From JAHJQZ01 sp963676075 (GTDB lineage Bacteria > Pseudomonadota > Alphaproteobacteria > Rhizobiales > Devosiaceae): a DNA stretch of 64,000 nt. Location of the stretch: contig CAXXNZ010000006.1 in NCBI GenBank assembly GCA_963676075.2, positions 23,176 through 87,175 on the forward strand. The letters are read 5' to 3'. Position 1 is the stretch's first letter. Each line of letters opens with the position of its first letter. The notes under the pieces are model-generated. The model made no database searches. It was not told the origin of the DNA and was given only the letters and a program-made list of their open reading frames with translations. A program made the translations under genes and the position numbers. Shown piece by piece: positions 24,507 through 33,272 of the stretch.

Positions 24507-27143
24507 GTGAGCGCTGAACCGAGCGAACGCTACAATCCCCGTGAAATGGAACCCCATTGGCAAGAGGTCTGGGACAAGGCCGGCGCTTTTGTCACCAAGG
24601 AGGACAATGCGCGCGAGCGCTATTACGTCCTCGAGATGTTCCCCTACCCTTCCGGCCGCATTCATATGGGCCATGTGCGCAACTACGCCATGGGCGACGT
24701 TCTGGCGCGATTCGAGCGGTCGCGCGGCAAGAACGTGCTGCACCCGATGGGTTGGGACGCCTTCGGCCTGCCAGCGGAAAACGCCGCAAAGCAGGGCAAT
24801 GTCCACCCGGCCGAATGGACCTATCAGAACATCGCCAACATGCGCGCCCAGCTCAAGTCCATGGGATTGAGTCTGGATTGGTCGCGCGAGTTCGCCACCT
24901 GCGACGTCGAGTACTACACCCAGCAGCAGAAGCTTTTCCTCGACATGCTGGAAAAGGGTCTGGTGTCGCGGCGCAAGTCGAAGGTCAACTGGGACCCCGT
25001 CGACAACACGGTTCTGGCCAACGAACAGGTGATCGACGGGCGCGGCTGGCGTTCCGGCGCGCTGGTCGAGCAGCGTGAGCTCGATCAATGGGCCTTCAAG
25101 ATTTCCGATTTCGCCGAAGACCTGCTTGCCGAACTCGACAACCTGCCGCAATGGCCGGAAAAAGTCCGCACCATGCAGCGCAACTGGATCGGGCGCTCGG
25201 AAGGCTTGCGTGTGCTGTTCGAGATTGCGCCGAACGACAAGACGTCCGAGACGGTGCTCGATATCTTCACGACGCGCCCGGACACGCTCTATGGCGCCTC
25301 GTTCATGGCGCTCAGCGCCGACCATCCGTTGACGACGGCACTGGCGGCCAAAGATCCGGGCATGGCTGAGTTTGTCGCCGAATGCCACAGGCTCGGCACT
25401 GCCACCGAGATCATCGAGAAGGCCGAGAAGAAGGGCTACTTCACCGGGATTCACGTGAAACATCCGGTGATTGAAGACATTGTCCTGCCGATCTACGTCG
25501 CCAATTTCGTCCTGATGGATTACGGCACCGGCGCCATTTTCGGCTGCCCGGCGCACGACCAGCGCGACTTCGATTTCGCCCGGGCCTACGGTTTGCCGAT
25601 CATTCCGGTGGTGCTGCCGGAAGACAAGCAGGCCGGGACCTTCATGACCGAGTTTGCCGAAAGCGATGAGGCTTATACCGGGCCGGGCCGGCTGTTCAAT
25701 TCCGGGCCGCTCGACGGCATGGACGTCGACACCGCCAAGAACACCATGGCGACAACGCTTGAGAACCGTACCGTCGGCGGCAAGCCGCAGGGTGCGCGCA
25801 AGGTCAATTATCGCCTGCGTGACTGGGGCATCTCGCGCCAGCGCTACTGGGGCTGCCCGATCCCGGTCATTCATTGCGACAATTGCGGCATCGTTCCGGT
25901 GCCCTCAGATGACCTGCCGGTCAAGCTGCCCGACGACGTCAGTTTCGACAAACCGGGCAATCCGCTCGACCACCATCCGGACTGGAAGCACGTCGCCTGC
26001 CCCGAATGCGGTCAGACGGCGCGGCGCGAAACCGACACCATGGACACATTCGTCGATTCGTCCTGGTATTTCGCCCGTTTCACCGCACCGCGCGCAACCA
26101 CACCGACCGTGCCGGACGTCGCCGACGCCTGGTTGCCGGTCGATCAGTATATCGGCGGCATCGAGCATGCGATTCTGCACCTGCTCTACTCGCGCTTTTT
26201 CGCCCGTGCGATGCGCGAAACTGGCCACATGCAGGTCAAAGAGCCGTTCAAGGGCATGTTCACGCAAGGCATGGTGACCCACGAAACCTACAAGGCCGAA
26301 GACGGCAACTGGATGCTGCCGTCCGACATCATCATCGAATCGAGCGGCGGCACGCGGGTGGCCCGCGACGCCAACTCAGGGTCTCCGGTTGTTATCGGGC
26401 CCTACGAGAAGATGTCGAAGTCCAAGAAGAACGTGGTCGACCCGGACGAGATCGTCAAAACCTACGGCGCCGACACCGCCCGTTGGTTCATGCTGTCCGA
26501 CAGCCCGCCCGAGCGCGACGTCGAATGGTCCGAATCCGGCATCGAAGGCGCTTCGCGCTTCGTCCAGCGCGTCTGGCGCCTGGTGAACGAAGCCAAGGTC
26601 CGGATTGACGCCGGCTCCGAGCGGCTTGGCGACAAGGCATCGGCGCTGGCTCTGACCCGTGCCGTCCACAAGACAACCGCCAATGTCGAGACGGAGCTGG
26701 CCGGGCTGCGGTTCAATCGCGCCGTCGCCATGATCTATGAGCTGACCAATGTCATTGGAAAGTTCATGTCCGACCTCAAGGACGAGCCGTGCCTTTCCGA
26801 GATTTCGGCCCTACGTCTGGCGATCAACAATCTCGTCCAGCTCTTCGCGCCGATGATGCCGCATCTGGCCGAGACCTGTTGGCAGGCGCTCGGCAATTCC
26901 GGGCTTGTCTGCGACGCCCCCTGGCCCGAGGTCGATCAGGCCTATCTGGTTGAGGACAGCGTTACCTTGCCGGTGCAGATGAACGGCAAGAAACGCGGTG
27001 AAATCACCGTGCCCGCCGGCGCATCGGAAGCGGAAATCATCAAACAGGCCTTGTCACTGGACGTTGTTGTCCGCATGCTCGACGGCAAGGAACCGAAAAA
27101 GGTGATCGTCGTGCCGAACCGGATCGTCAATGTCGTCGCCTGA
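24507..27143 (+). CDS. leuS: Leucyl-tRNA synthetase
   Basis: 878 aa class I synthetase that charges tRNA-Leu. FPYPSGRIHMGHVRNY contains the HIGH motif (HMGH) and EKMSKSKKNVVDPD the KMSKS loop. The CP1 editing domain has TTRPDTLYGASFMALSADHPL. A GTG at 24507 is chosen, giving MSAEPSERYNPREMEPHWQ after an AAAGAG; an upstream GTG adds 18 unconserved residues. It overlaps lptE by 14 bases. A parS-like site lies inside the coding region at 25447. Confidence 0.96.
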   Translation: MSAEPSERYNPREMEPHWQEVWDKAGAFVTKEDNARERYYVLEMFPYPSGRIHMGHVRNYAMGDVLARFERSRGKNVLHPMGWDAFGLPAENAAKQGNVHPAEWTYQNIANMRAQLKSMGLSLDWSREFATCDVEYYTQQQKLFLDMLEKGLVSRRKSKVNWDPVDNTVLANEQVIDGRGWRSGALVEQRELDQWAFKISDFAEDLLAELDNLPQWPEKVRTMQRNWIGRSEGLRVLFEIAPNDKTSETVLDIFTTRPDTLYGASFMALSADHPLTTALAAKDPGMAEFVAECHRLGTATEIIEKAEKKGYFTGIHVKHPVIEDIVLPIYVANFVLMDYGTGAIFGCPAHDQRDFDFARAYGLPIIPVVLPEDKQAGTFMTEFAESDEAYTGPGRLFNSGPLDGMDVDTAKNTMATTLENRTVGGKPQGARKVNYRLRDWGISRQRYWGCPIPVIHCDNCGIVPVPSDDLPVKLPDDVSFDKPGNPLDHHPDWKHVACPECGQTARRETDTMDTFVDSSWYFARFTAPRATTPTVPDVADAWLPVDQYIGGIEHAILHLLYSRFFARAMRETGHMQVKEPFKGMFTQGMVTHETYKAEDGNWMLPSDIIIESSGGTRVARDANSGSPVVIGPYEKMSKSKKNVVDPDEIVKTYGADTARWFMLSDSPPERDVEWSESGIEGASRFVQRVWRLVNEAKVRIDAGSERLGDKASALALTRAVHKTTANVETELAGLRFNRAVAMIYELTNVIGKFMSDLKDEPCLSEISALRLAINNLVQLFAPMMPHLAETCWQALGNSGLVCDAPWPEVDQAYLVEDSVTLPVQMNGKKRGEITVPAGASEAEIIKQALSLDVVVRMLDGKEPKKVIVVPNRIVNVVA
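25447..25462. other. parS-like site 2, inside leuS
   Basis: GGATTCACGTGAAACA matches the parS consensus with two changes, both in the left arm. The central TTCACGTGAA is intact. parS sites inside coding regions are usual. Confidence 0.55.
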
Positions 27144-27642
27144 CCGCAATCGGCGGCGCCTGCTGGCGCTGGGCCTGTTGCTGCCGCTGCTCGCCGGCTG
27201 CAGCTTCAGCCCGCTTTACGGTGGCGTGGACAGTTCCGTGTCCGCCGGCACCGGGTTTGCCTATGCCGAACCGAACAACCGCTACGAACAGATCATCTAT
27301 CAGGAGCTGGCTTTCCGGCTTGGCACTGATTCCAGCCCCGACGCCCGACTGGTCAGGGTCAGCGCGTCGGAATCCAATCGTCGCGTTGGCCGCACGTCAC
27401 CGGGCTCGGTTCTGACGGCATATGAGGCCGTCGTCTCGGCAAATCTGAGCGTTACTGCACCCGGTGTAGATAACAAAATACTGTTGTCTGTCAGCCGGTT
27501 CGCTGGCGCCAGCTACGAGATCTCGGGCCAGGTGGCCGCCGATCGCGCTGCCGAGCAGAACGCAGCCGAACAGGCGGCCAAGGCTGTCGCCGATACGCTC
27601 CGACTGATGCTTGCCGCTGCCCGCAACACGGGCGACATCTAG
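27130..27642 (+). CDS. lptE: LPS-assembly lipoprotein LptE
   Basis: 170 aa. The N-terminus RRRLLALGLLLPLLAGCSFSPLYG is a lipoprotein signal peptide with lipobox LAGC, and SFSPLYGG right after the lipid-modified cysteine is characteristic of alphaproteobacterial LptE. LptE plugs the LptD barrel and helps insert LPS in the outer membrane. The start lies within the last codons of leuS, implying coupled translation, and holA follows 63 bases later. Confidence 0.9.
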   Translation: MSSPDRNRRRLLALGLLLPLLAGCSFSPLYGGVDSSVSAGTGFAYAEPNNRYEQIIYQELAFRLGTDSSPDARLVRVSASESNRRVGRTSPGSVLTAYEAVVSANLSVTAPGVDNKILLSVSRFAGASYEISGQVAADRAAEQNAAEQAAKAVADTLRLMLAAARNTGDI

Positions 27643-27705
27643 CATCATGAGTGGCCGCGCACTCGGTCCCGATGGCCGACCTGGCTCCTGTTCAAAGGCG
27701 CTGCG

Positions 27706-28728
27706 ATGACCGCGCTCAAGGCGCATGAGGTCGAGCGCTTTCTCGCCCGCCCGAACCTGGAAGCCGGCGTTTATCTCGCCTATGGCACCGATGCTGGCCT
27801 TGTGCGCGAGGTCGGTGAGCGCCTGATCACGCATTTCGCCGGCTCGCCACCCGACCCAATGGCGCATGTCTCGCTCATCGGTGCAGATCTCAACACCGAC
27901 CCCGGTCATCTCGTCGACGAAGCGCGGGCACCGTCACTGTTTGGCGGCCGCCGCACCATCCGCGTCCGTGGCGCCACAAAGGCGTTGGCACCGGTGGTCA
28001 AGGCGCTGCTTGACGACCTGCCCGACTGCGTCATCGTGCTCGAATCCGGCAATTTGAACCGCGATGATGGCCTACGGAAACTCGCCGAGGCCAACAAATC
28101 CGCCCGGGCCCTGCCCTGTTACGCCGACAATGAACGCGCCATTGCCGGATTGATCGAAACGACATTCCGCCAGGCAGGGATCGAGGCAAGCCCGGCTGTC
28201 GTCACGCAGTTGCAGAGTCTTTTGGGCAATGACCGGGAGGTCACGCGGCGCGAACTGGAAAAGCTCTGCCTTTATGCCGCCAAGACGAAGCGGATCGAGG
28301 CTGAGGATGTTGAGCTGTTGATCGGCGACAATTCCACCCGCGCCGTCGATGCCGTGCTCGATGCCACCGGGAGTGGCGATGCCGCCGCGCTCGATGCGGC
28401 CCTCGGTGCCGCCGCCACCACGGGTATCGATCCGCAACGTCTGCTCAGCGCCGCGCTCAACCATTTCCTGCAATTGCGCCGCTTGCGTCGTCTGGTCGAT
28501 CAAGGCCAGTCGCCGAAGGACGCTGTCGGCTCTCTGCGCCCGCGGGTTCATTTTTCCCGTGCGCCGTCGCTCGAACGGCAATTGCGCGTCTGGTCCGAGC
28601 CAGCCCTCGCCCGCGCCGCGGCCCGCCTCTACGAGGCGATCCATGAAACGCGTCGCTCAACCCCGATCAAGCATGCCGCGACCGGCCGCGCTCTGCTGGC
28701 GGTGTGTCAGGCCGGCGCCCGACGGTAG
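27706..28728 (+). CDS. holA: DNA polymerase III delta subunit
   Basis: 340 aa clamp-loader subunit that opens the beta ring. The N-terminal AAA+-like fold begins LKAHEVERFLARPNLEAGVYLAYGTDAGLVREV. LDDLPDCVIVLESGNLN and REVTRRELEKLCLYA are typical HolA blocks, and the C-terminal collar contains PQRLLSAALNHFLQLRRLRRLV. Walker A is absent, as expected for delta. It closes the leuS-lptE-holA run and converges on parB. Confidence 0.93.
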   Translation: MTALKAHEVERFLARPNLEAGVYLAYGTDAGLVREVGERLITHFAGSPPDPMAHVSLIGADLNTDPGHLVDEARAPSLFGGRRTIRVRGATKALAPVVKALLDDLPDCVIVLESGNLNRDDGLRKLAEANKSARALPCYADNERAIAGLIETTFRQAGIEASPAVVTQLQSLLGNDREVTRRELEKLCLYAAKTKRIEAEDVELLIGDNSTRAVDAVLDATGSGDAAALDAALGAAATTGIDPQRLLSAALNHFLQLRRLRRLVDQGQSPKDAVGSLRPRVHFSRAPSLERQLRVWSEPALARAAARLYEAIHETRRSTPIKHAATGRALLAVCQAGARR

Positions 28729-28844
28729 CCGGCCGGCTCCGTTATCGCTGTTCGAGGCAGGTCACGTTCGTCGGCATCGAAGTGTGTGGCGCCTCACCGG
28801 TGGCCAACCTGTGCATATTCTGTGCAAAAACGGTGTAAAAAAAC

Positions 28845-28910
28845 GACGTCTCTCGTCGAGCAGAATGTCGATAGGCCCTACTGGGACCCGTCCGCTCGAC
28901 GAGAGACGTC
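28845..28910 (-). terminator. 17-bp inverted repeat, probable parB terminator
   Basis: Perfect arms at 28845-28861 (GACGTCTCTCGTCGAGC) and 28894-28910 enclose 32 nt. Read on the minus strand, the hairpin is followed by a T7 run, fitting termination of the parA-parB transcript. The loop is unusually long. A second small hairpin (GGTAAAC/GTTTACC, 28915-28933) lies beside it. These fill most of the 239-bp holA-parB gap. Confidence 0.6.
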
Positions 28911-28967
28911 ATTTGGTAAACGCGAGGTTTACCGTTGTGACGGCCACTGTCCTAACCTATTGAAATA

Positions 28968-29840
28968 TCAGGTAGAAACGCCGAGACGTCGACACAGGTC
29001 ATCGAGCTGTTCGAGGGTCTTGTAGCGAACTTCGAGCTTGCCGCCATTGTCGCCATGGCTGATCGACACGACGAGGCCGAGAGAATCGGACAGCCGCCTT
29101 TCAAGATCGATGGTGTCGGCATCCTTGGCACGAGGCACGCGCGGTGCCGCTGCCTCGCGTCCGGCTCGGGACTGCATCAGGTCTTCGGCCTGGCGCACCG
29201 ATAATCCTTCGTCGATGATGCGTTGTGCCAGCCCTTGTGGGTTGTCCGCGGTGATCAGGGTGCGGGCATGGCCGGCGGTCAAATCACCTTTGGCCAGCAT
29301 GTCGCGCACGGGGTCCGGCAACTTCAGAAGGCGCAGCGTGTTGGCGACATGCGAGCGCGACTTGCCGATGACATGGCCGAGGTCATTCTGGGTATAGCTG
29401 AACTGCCCCATCAGCTGCTCGTATCCGAGCGCTTCTTCGAGCGGATTGAGATCGGCCCGCTGCACGTTCTCGATGATCGCCAGTTCCAGTGCTTCGCGGT
29501 CATCGACCTCGCGGATAATGACCGGGACTTCGTTGAGCCCGGCGCGCTGTGCCGCCCGCCAACGCCGCTCGCCGGCGATGAGCTCGTAAGTGTCCGTTCC
29601 CGGTTCGCCCGGCCGCACCAAAAGCGGCTGCATGACGCCCTTTTCGCGAATCGAGTTTGCCAGTTCATCGAGCAGCTCGGGATCGAAATCACGGCGCGGA
29701 TTGGCACGATTGGGAACGATGACATCGACGGCGATCCGGCGAATTCCGCCCGGTTCGGGGGCCTGCGGCGCCTCGACAGGCGCCATGTCTCCGATAAGGG
29801 CAGCAAGGCCGCGTCCAAGTCGTGCGGGTTTCTCGGTCAT
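28968..29840 (-). CDS. parB: Chromosome-partitioning protein ParB
   Basis: 290 aa CTPase clamp that loads at parS and spreads. The N-terminus RLGRGLAALIGD carries the ParA-activating arginines. The N-terminal domain contains NPRRDFDPELLDELANSI and the CTP-binding box GERRWRAAQRAG with ENVQRADLNPLEEA. The helix-turn-helix YTQNDLGHVIGKSRSHVANTLRLL binds parS, and the C-terminal dimer domain ends LEQLDDLCRRLG. It starts ten bases after parA and several parS-like sites lie nearby. Confidence 0.97.
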   Translation of the reverse strand: MTEKPARLGRGLAALIGDMAPVEAPQAPEPGGIRRIAVDVIVPNRANPRRDFDPELLDELANSIREKGVMQPLLVRPGEPGTDTYELIAGERRWRAAQRAGLNEVPVIIREVDDREALELAIIENVQRADLNPLEEALGYEQLMGQFSYTQNDLGHVIGKSRSHVANTLRLLKLPDPVRDMLAKGDLTAGHARTLITADNPQGLAQRIIDEGLSVRQAEDLMQSRAGREAAAPRVPRAKDADTIDLERRLSDSLGLVVSISHGDNGGKLEVRYKTLEQLDDLCRRLGVST

Positions 29841-29850
29841 CGCGTTCGTC

Positions 29851-30651
29851 CTATGCCGCCAGCGCGCGTTCGCGGCGAATCACTTCGGTGGCCAGGCGCA
29901 GATAGGCCTGCGATCCGGCGCATTTGAGATCGTAGAGCAGCGCCGGCTTGCCGAAAGACGGGGCCTCGCTCAAGCGCACATTGCGCGGAATGACCGTCTC
30001 GTAAACCAGATCGCCCATCTCGTGGCGCACATCCTGCAACACCTGCTCGCTCAGATTGTTGCGGGAATCGTACATGGTCATGACCACACCCTGGATATGA
30101 AGGCGCTGGTTGAGCGTGGTGCGAATCTGTTCAATGGTCGTCAGAAGCTGACTCAACCCCTCAAGCGCGAAGAACTCGCACTGCATCGGCACCAGCACGG
30201 CGTCCGAAGCGGTCAACGCGTTGATCGTCAACAGGTTAAGCGATGGCGGGCAATCGATCAGCACATAGGTCGGCGGGCCGCCTTCGATCAACAGGGCCGG
30301 CGTTCCGGCAAGAGCGTTGCGCAGCCGGAAAGCCCTATCCGGCGCGGAGATGACAGCCGATTCAAAGCCGAGCAGATCGAGCGTCGAGGGAATGATGGCC
30401 ACTTGCGGCACATCGGTCTTGATCGCCGCCTCGGCAACGCTCTTTTCGCCGCTCAGCAGTTCATATGCGGAAATATCGCGATCCTGGCGGGCGACGCCGA
30501 GCCCGGTCGAGGCATTGCCCTGCGGATCCATGTCGATAATCAACACGCGTTCGCCAACGGCGGCCAACGCCGTTGCGAGATTGATCGCGGTTGTGGTTTT
30601 GCCGACGCCGCCTTTCTGGTTGGCGAGGGCGAGGACGCGCGCGCTCAACAT
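29851..30651 (-). CDS. parA: Chromosome-partitioning ATPase ParA
   Basis: 266 aa. LALANQKGGVGKTTTAINLATAL is the deviant Walker A (KGGVGKT) with the signature lysine, VLIIDMDPQGNASTGLG is the A' motif and YVLIDCPPSLNLLT the Walker B. ParA binds DNA non-specifically and pulls ParB-parS complexes toward the pole. It lies 23 bases after rsmG in the conserved rsmG-parA-parB order. Confidence 0.97.
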   Translation of the reverse strand: MLSARVLALANQKGGVGKTTTAINLATALAAVGERVLIIDMDPQGNASTGLGVARQDRDISAYELLSGEKSVAEAAIKTDVPQVAIIPSTLDLLGFESAVISAPDRAFRLRNALAGTPALLIEGGPPTYVLIDCPPSLNLLTINALTASDAVLVPMQCEFFALEGLSQLLTTIEQIRTTLNQRLHIQGVVMTMYDSRNNLSEQVLQDVRHEMGDLVYETVIPRNVRLSEAPSFGKPALLYDLKCAGSQAYLRLATEVIRRERALAA

Positions 30652-30674
30652 GGCCTCCTGAGCTTTGTCACGGA

Positions 30675-31322
30675 TTACGACTTCGGGCGGAGATTGCTGA
30701 TCTGCAGCACCACACCGTCGTCGCTTGTCGCACTGGCATGTTTTACCACATCAAAACGCCAGTCCGCACCTGCCTGATCGATTTCGGCGGCGTTTTCCCG
30801 CCCCTTGTGAAATATGAGGATACCGCCGGCGGTGAGGAGCGGAAACGCCAGCTCGAACAGCTTGTTAAGCGGTGCCAAAGCGCGCGCGAGAATAACATCC
30901 GCTTGCCCTGTTTCACGTGAATCAAGCGCTTCGATGCGCGATTGCAACACCGTCGCACCGAGTCCCAGCTCACGGCTGACCGCCCGGAGGAAGGCGGTCT
31001 TGCGCGCATTCGATTCGCACAGGAAGAACCGCGCGTCCGATCCCTTCAAGGCAATGGCCAACGGCAATCCAGGCAGGCCGCCGCCACTGCCAAGATCGAA
31101 GATGCGCCCCGCGTTTTGCGGCAATAACGGCAGAACCTGCAGCGAGTCGGCGATATGGCGGCTCCAGAAGGCATCGAGCGTTTCACGTGAAACGAGATTC
31201 TGCGCCGCCTGCCATTTTTTCAACAGTGCTTCGAACGTTTCGAGATCGGTGGCGACATCAGCAGGCGTCCGCGCAAACTGCCCCGCCCAAGGCACGATGA
31301 TCTGTTCGGGGTTCCTGCTCAT
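30675..31322 (-). CDS. rsmG: 16S rRNA (guanine-527-N7)-methyltransferase RsmG
   Basis: 215 aa. FDLGSGGGLPGLPLAIAL is the SAM-binding loop, FLCESNARKTAFLRAVSREL and ILARALAPLNKLFELAFPLL are further GidB blocks. It methylates G527 of 16S rRNA; loss gives low-level streptomycin resistance in other bacteria. The ATG at 31322 shares a base with the mnmG stop (TGATG), so the pair is coupled. Two parS-like sites (30909 and 31179) lie inside the gene. Confidence 0.96.
   Translation of the reverse strand: MSRNPEQIIVPWAGQFARTPADVATDLETFEALLKKWQAAQNLVSRETLDAFWSRHIADSLQVLPLLPQNAGRIFDLGSGGGLPGLPLAIALKGSDARFFLCESNARKTAFLRAVSRELGLGATVLQSRIEALDSRETGQADVILARALAPLNKLFELAFPLLTAGGILIFHKGRENAAEIDQAGADWRFDVVKHASATSDDGVVLQISNLRPKS
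30909..30924. other. parS-like site 3, inside rsmG
   Basis: TGTTTCACGTGAATCA matches TGTTTCACGTGAAACA with one change. It is within rsmG, about 1.1 kb from the parB start. Confidence 0.8.
31179..31194. other. parS-like site 4, inside rsmG
   Basis: CGTTTCACGTGAAACG is a perfect 16-bp palindrome containing the full GTTTCACGTGAAAC core of parS; only the outermost pair differs from consensus. This is the strongest parS candidate of the window. Confidence 0.9.
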
Positions 31323-33223
31323 CAACCGGCCTTTTCCAACCGTCCGCGACGGATGACCGCCAAAAGCAGCAAAACCGCAGCGGGCGTGACGCCGTCGATG
31401 GCCTGGGCGTCAGCGATGGTCTCGGGCCGGTGCGCAATCAGTTTCTGTCGCACTTCCGCCGACAACCCGGTCAGTGCGCTGTAATCGATCCACTCCGGAA
31501 TCACGCGTGCTTCGTCGCGCTTTAGAGCGGCGATGTCCTCGGCCTGGCGGTCGAGATAAACGGCATATTTTGCGTCGATCTCGAGCTTTTCCATGATCGG
31601 GCGTTCGATATCCGCGAGCTCCGGCCAGATACCAATCAACGTGTCCGCATCGATATCGGGATAGGCCAGCAGAGCAAAACCGGAGCGACGCACCCCGTCC
31701 TGGTTGAGCTTAAGACCTGCCGCCCTTGCCTGCTGCGGCGTCAGTGACAATGTTTCGAGCCGTGCCCGAGCCATTCCGAGCTCCCGGCTTTTCGCCTCGA
31801 ACAGCTCGCGACGCTGATGCCCGACCAGCCCCGTTTCAATACCGAGGGGAGTCAGCCGTTCCATGGCATTGTCGGCTCGCAAATGCAGACGGAACTCGGC
31901 CCGCGAGGTGAACATGCGATAGGGTTCGGTGACACCGCGCGTCACCAGGTCATCGATCATGACGCCGAGATAGGACTGGGTCCGGGACAAGCGCAACATT
32001 TCGCGTCCGAGCGCATTCAACGCCGCATTGGCGCCAGCGAGCAGTCCTTGTGCCGCCGCCTCCTCGTAGCCCGTCGTCCCATTGATCTGTCCAGCGAAAA
32101 ACAGGCCGCGCCGCGCCTTTGTTTCAAGGGTGTGATTGAGGGCGCGCGGATCGACGTAATCATATTCGATGGCATAGCCGGCGCGCACCACCTCGACATT
32201 TTCAAGGCCGGGCATCGACCGAAGGAAAGCGATTTGCACCTCTTCCGGCAAAGAAGTCGACAAGCCGTTGGGATAAATCAGATCGCTGTCGAGACCTTCC
32301 GGCTCCAGAAAGACCTGGTGGGTATCGCGGTCGGCAAAGCGAACGATCTTGTCCTCGATCGACGGACAATAGCGCGGCCCGCGACTCTTGATCCGCCCAG
32401 AGTACATGGCGGAACGGTGGATGTTATCCTCGATGATGCGGTGGGTTTCGAGATTGGTGCGGGTGATGTGGCAATCAACCTGCGGCACCGCCGGTCCCTC
32501 GCTCAGCGCCGAGAACATGTCCGGAATGGTGTCGCCCGGCTGCTGCTCAAGCGCCGAGAAGTTGATGCTCTGCTTCCTGAGGCGTGCCGGCGTGCCGGTC
32601 TTCAGCCGCCCGAGCGGCAGATCGAGACTGTCGAGGCATTTTGCCAATCCGACAACCGGCGCCTCGCCGATCCGTCCGGCTGGCGTCGAGACATCGCCGC
32701 TGTGGATGATACCGCGCAGAAAGGTGCCGGTGGTCAGCACCACGGTGCTAGCGGAGATGATTTCCCCCGAGCCGAGCTTCAGGCCCGAGACTGCATCGCC
32801 ATCGAACAGGATTTCTTCGGCTTCCGCTGCGAGGATCTCCAGGTTGTCCTGCGCCTGGAGTGCCGCCAGCATCTCCTTTTTGTAGAGTGCGCGGTCCATC
32901 TGCGCCCGAGGTCCGCGTACGGCAGGCCCTTTGCGACGGTTGAGCAGTCGAAACTGGATGCCTGCCCGGTCGGCGACACGCGCCATCACACCATCGAGTG
33001 CATCGATCTCGCGGACGAGATGTCCCTTGCCCAGCCCGCCAATTGCCGGGTTGCAGCTCATTTCGCCGATGGTATCGATGCGATGGGTGACAAGCAGCGT
33101 TCGCGCGCCAAGCCGCGCCGCCGCGGCAGCCGCTTCACAACCGGCGTGTCCGCCGCCGACGATAATCACATCTGCATCCCGCATCGAAGCCATGAGCGTT
33201 TTCGCCGTCTCCTGTTCAATCAT
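31322..33223 (-). CDS. mnmG: tRNA uridine-5-carboxymethylaminomethyl modification enzyme MnmG
   Basis: FAD enzyme that with MnmE makes cmnm5U34 in tRNAs. 633 aa from the chosen ATG at 33223; ATGs at 33193 and 33184 would give the more usual 620-623 aa, and the start is uncertain. DVIIVGGGHAGCEAAAAAARLG binds FAD, SCNPAIGGLGKGHLVREIDALDG and GPAVRGPRAQMDR are GidA signatures, and GRIKSRGPRYCPSIEDKI holds a conserved cysteine. It sits between mnmE and rsmG in one operon. Confidence 0.96.
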   Translation of the reverse strand: MIEQETAKTLMASMRDADVIIVGGGHAGCEAAAAAARLGARTLLVTHRIDTIGEMSCNPAIGGLGKGHLVREIDALDGVMARVADRAGIQFRLLNRRKGPAVRGPRAQMDRALYKKEMLAALQAQDNLEILAAEAEEILFDGDAVSGLKLGSGEIISASTVVLTTGTFLRGIIHSGDVSTPAGRIGEAPVVGLAKCLDSLDLPLGRLKTGTPARLRKQSINFSALEQQPGDTIPDMFSALSEGPAVPQVDCHITRTNLETHRIIEDNIHRSAMYSGRIKSRGPRYCPSIEDKIVRFADRDTHQVFLEPEGLDSDLIYPNGLSTSLPEEVQIAFLRSMPGLENVEVVRAGYAIEYDYVDPRALNHTLETKARRGLFFAGQINGTTGYEEAAAQGLLAGANAALNALGREMLRLSRTQSYLGVMIDDLVTRGVTEPYRMFTSRAEFRLHLRADNAMERLTPLGIETGLVGHQRRELFEAKSRELGMARARLETLSLTPQQARAAGLKLNQDGVRRSGFALLAYPDIDADTLIGIWPELADIERPIMEKLEIDAKYAVYLDRQAEDIAALKRDEARVIPEWIDYSALTGLSAEVRQKLIAHRPETIADAQAIDGVTPAAVLLLLAVIRRGRLEKAG

Positions 33224-33256
33224 ATCCGGCGCCCGAGTGGCCGAGTCATCCGATGA

Positions 33257-33272
33257 TGTTTCACGTGAATCA
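33257..33272. other. parS-like site 5, between mnmE and mnmG
   Basis: TGTTTCACGTGAATCA is identical to the site at 30909. It overlaps the mnmE stop codon and the start of the mnmE-mnmG gap. Confidence 0.8.

Noticed and set aside
31817..33256. 479-codon plus-strand frame opposite mnmG
   Set aside because: Antisense frame over a well-conserved gene; no family features.
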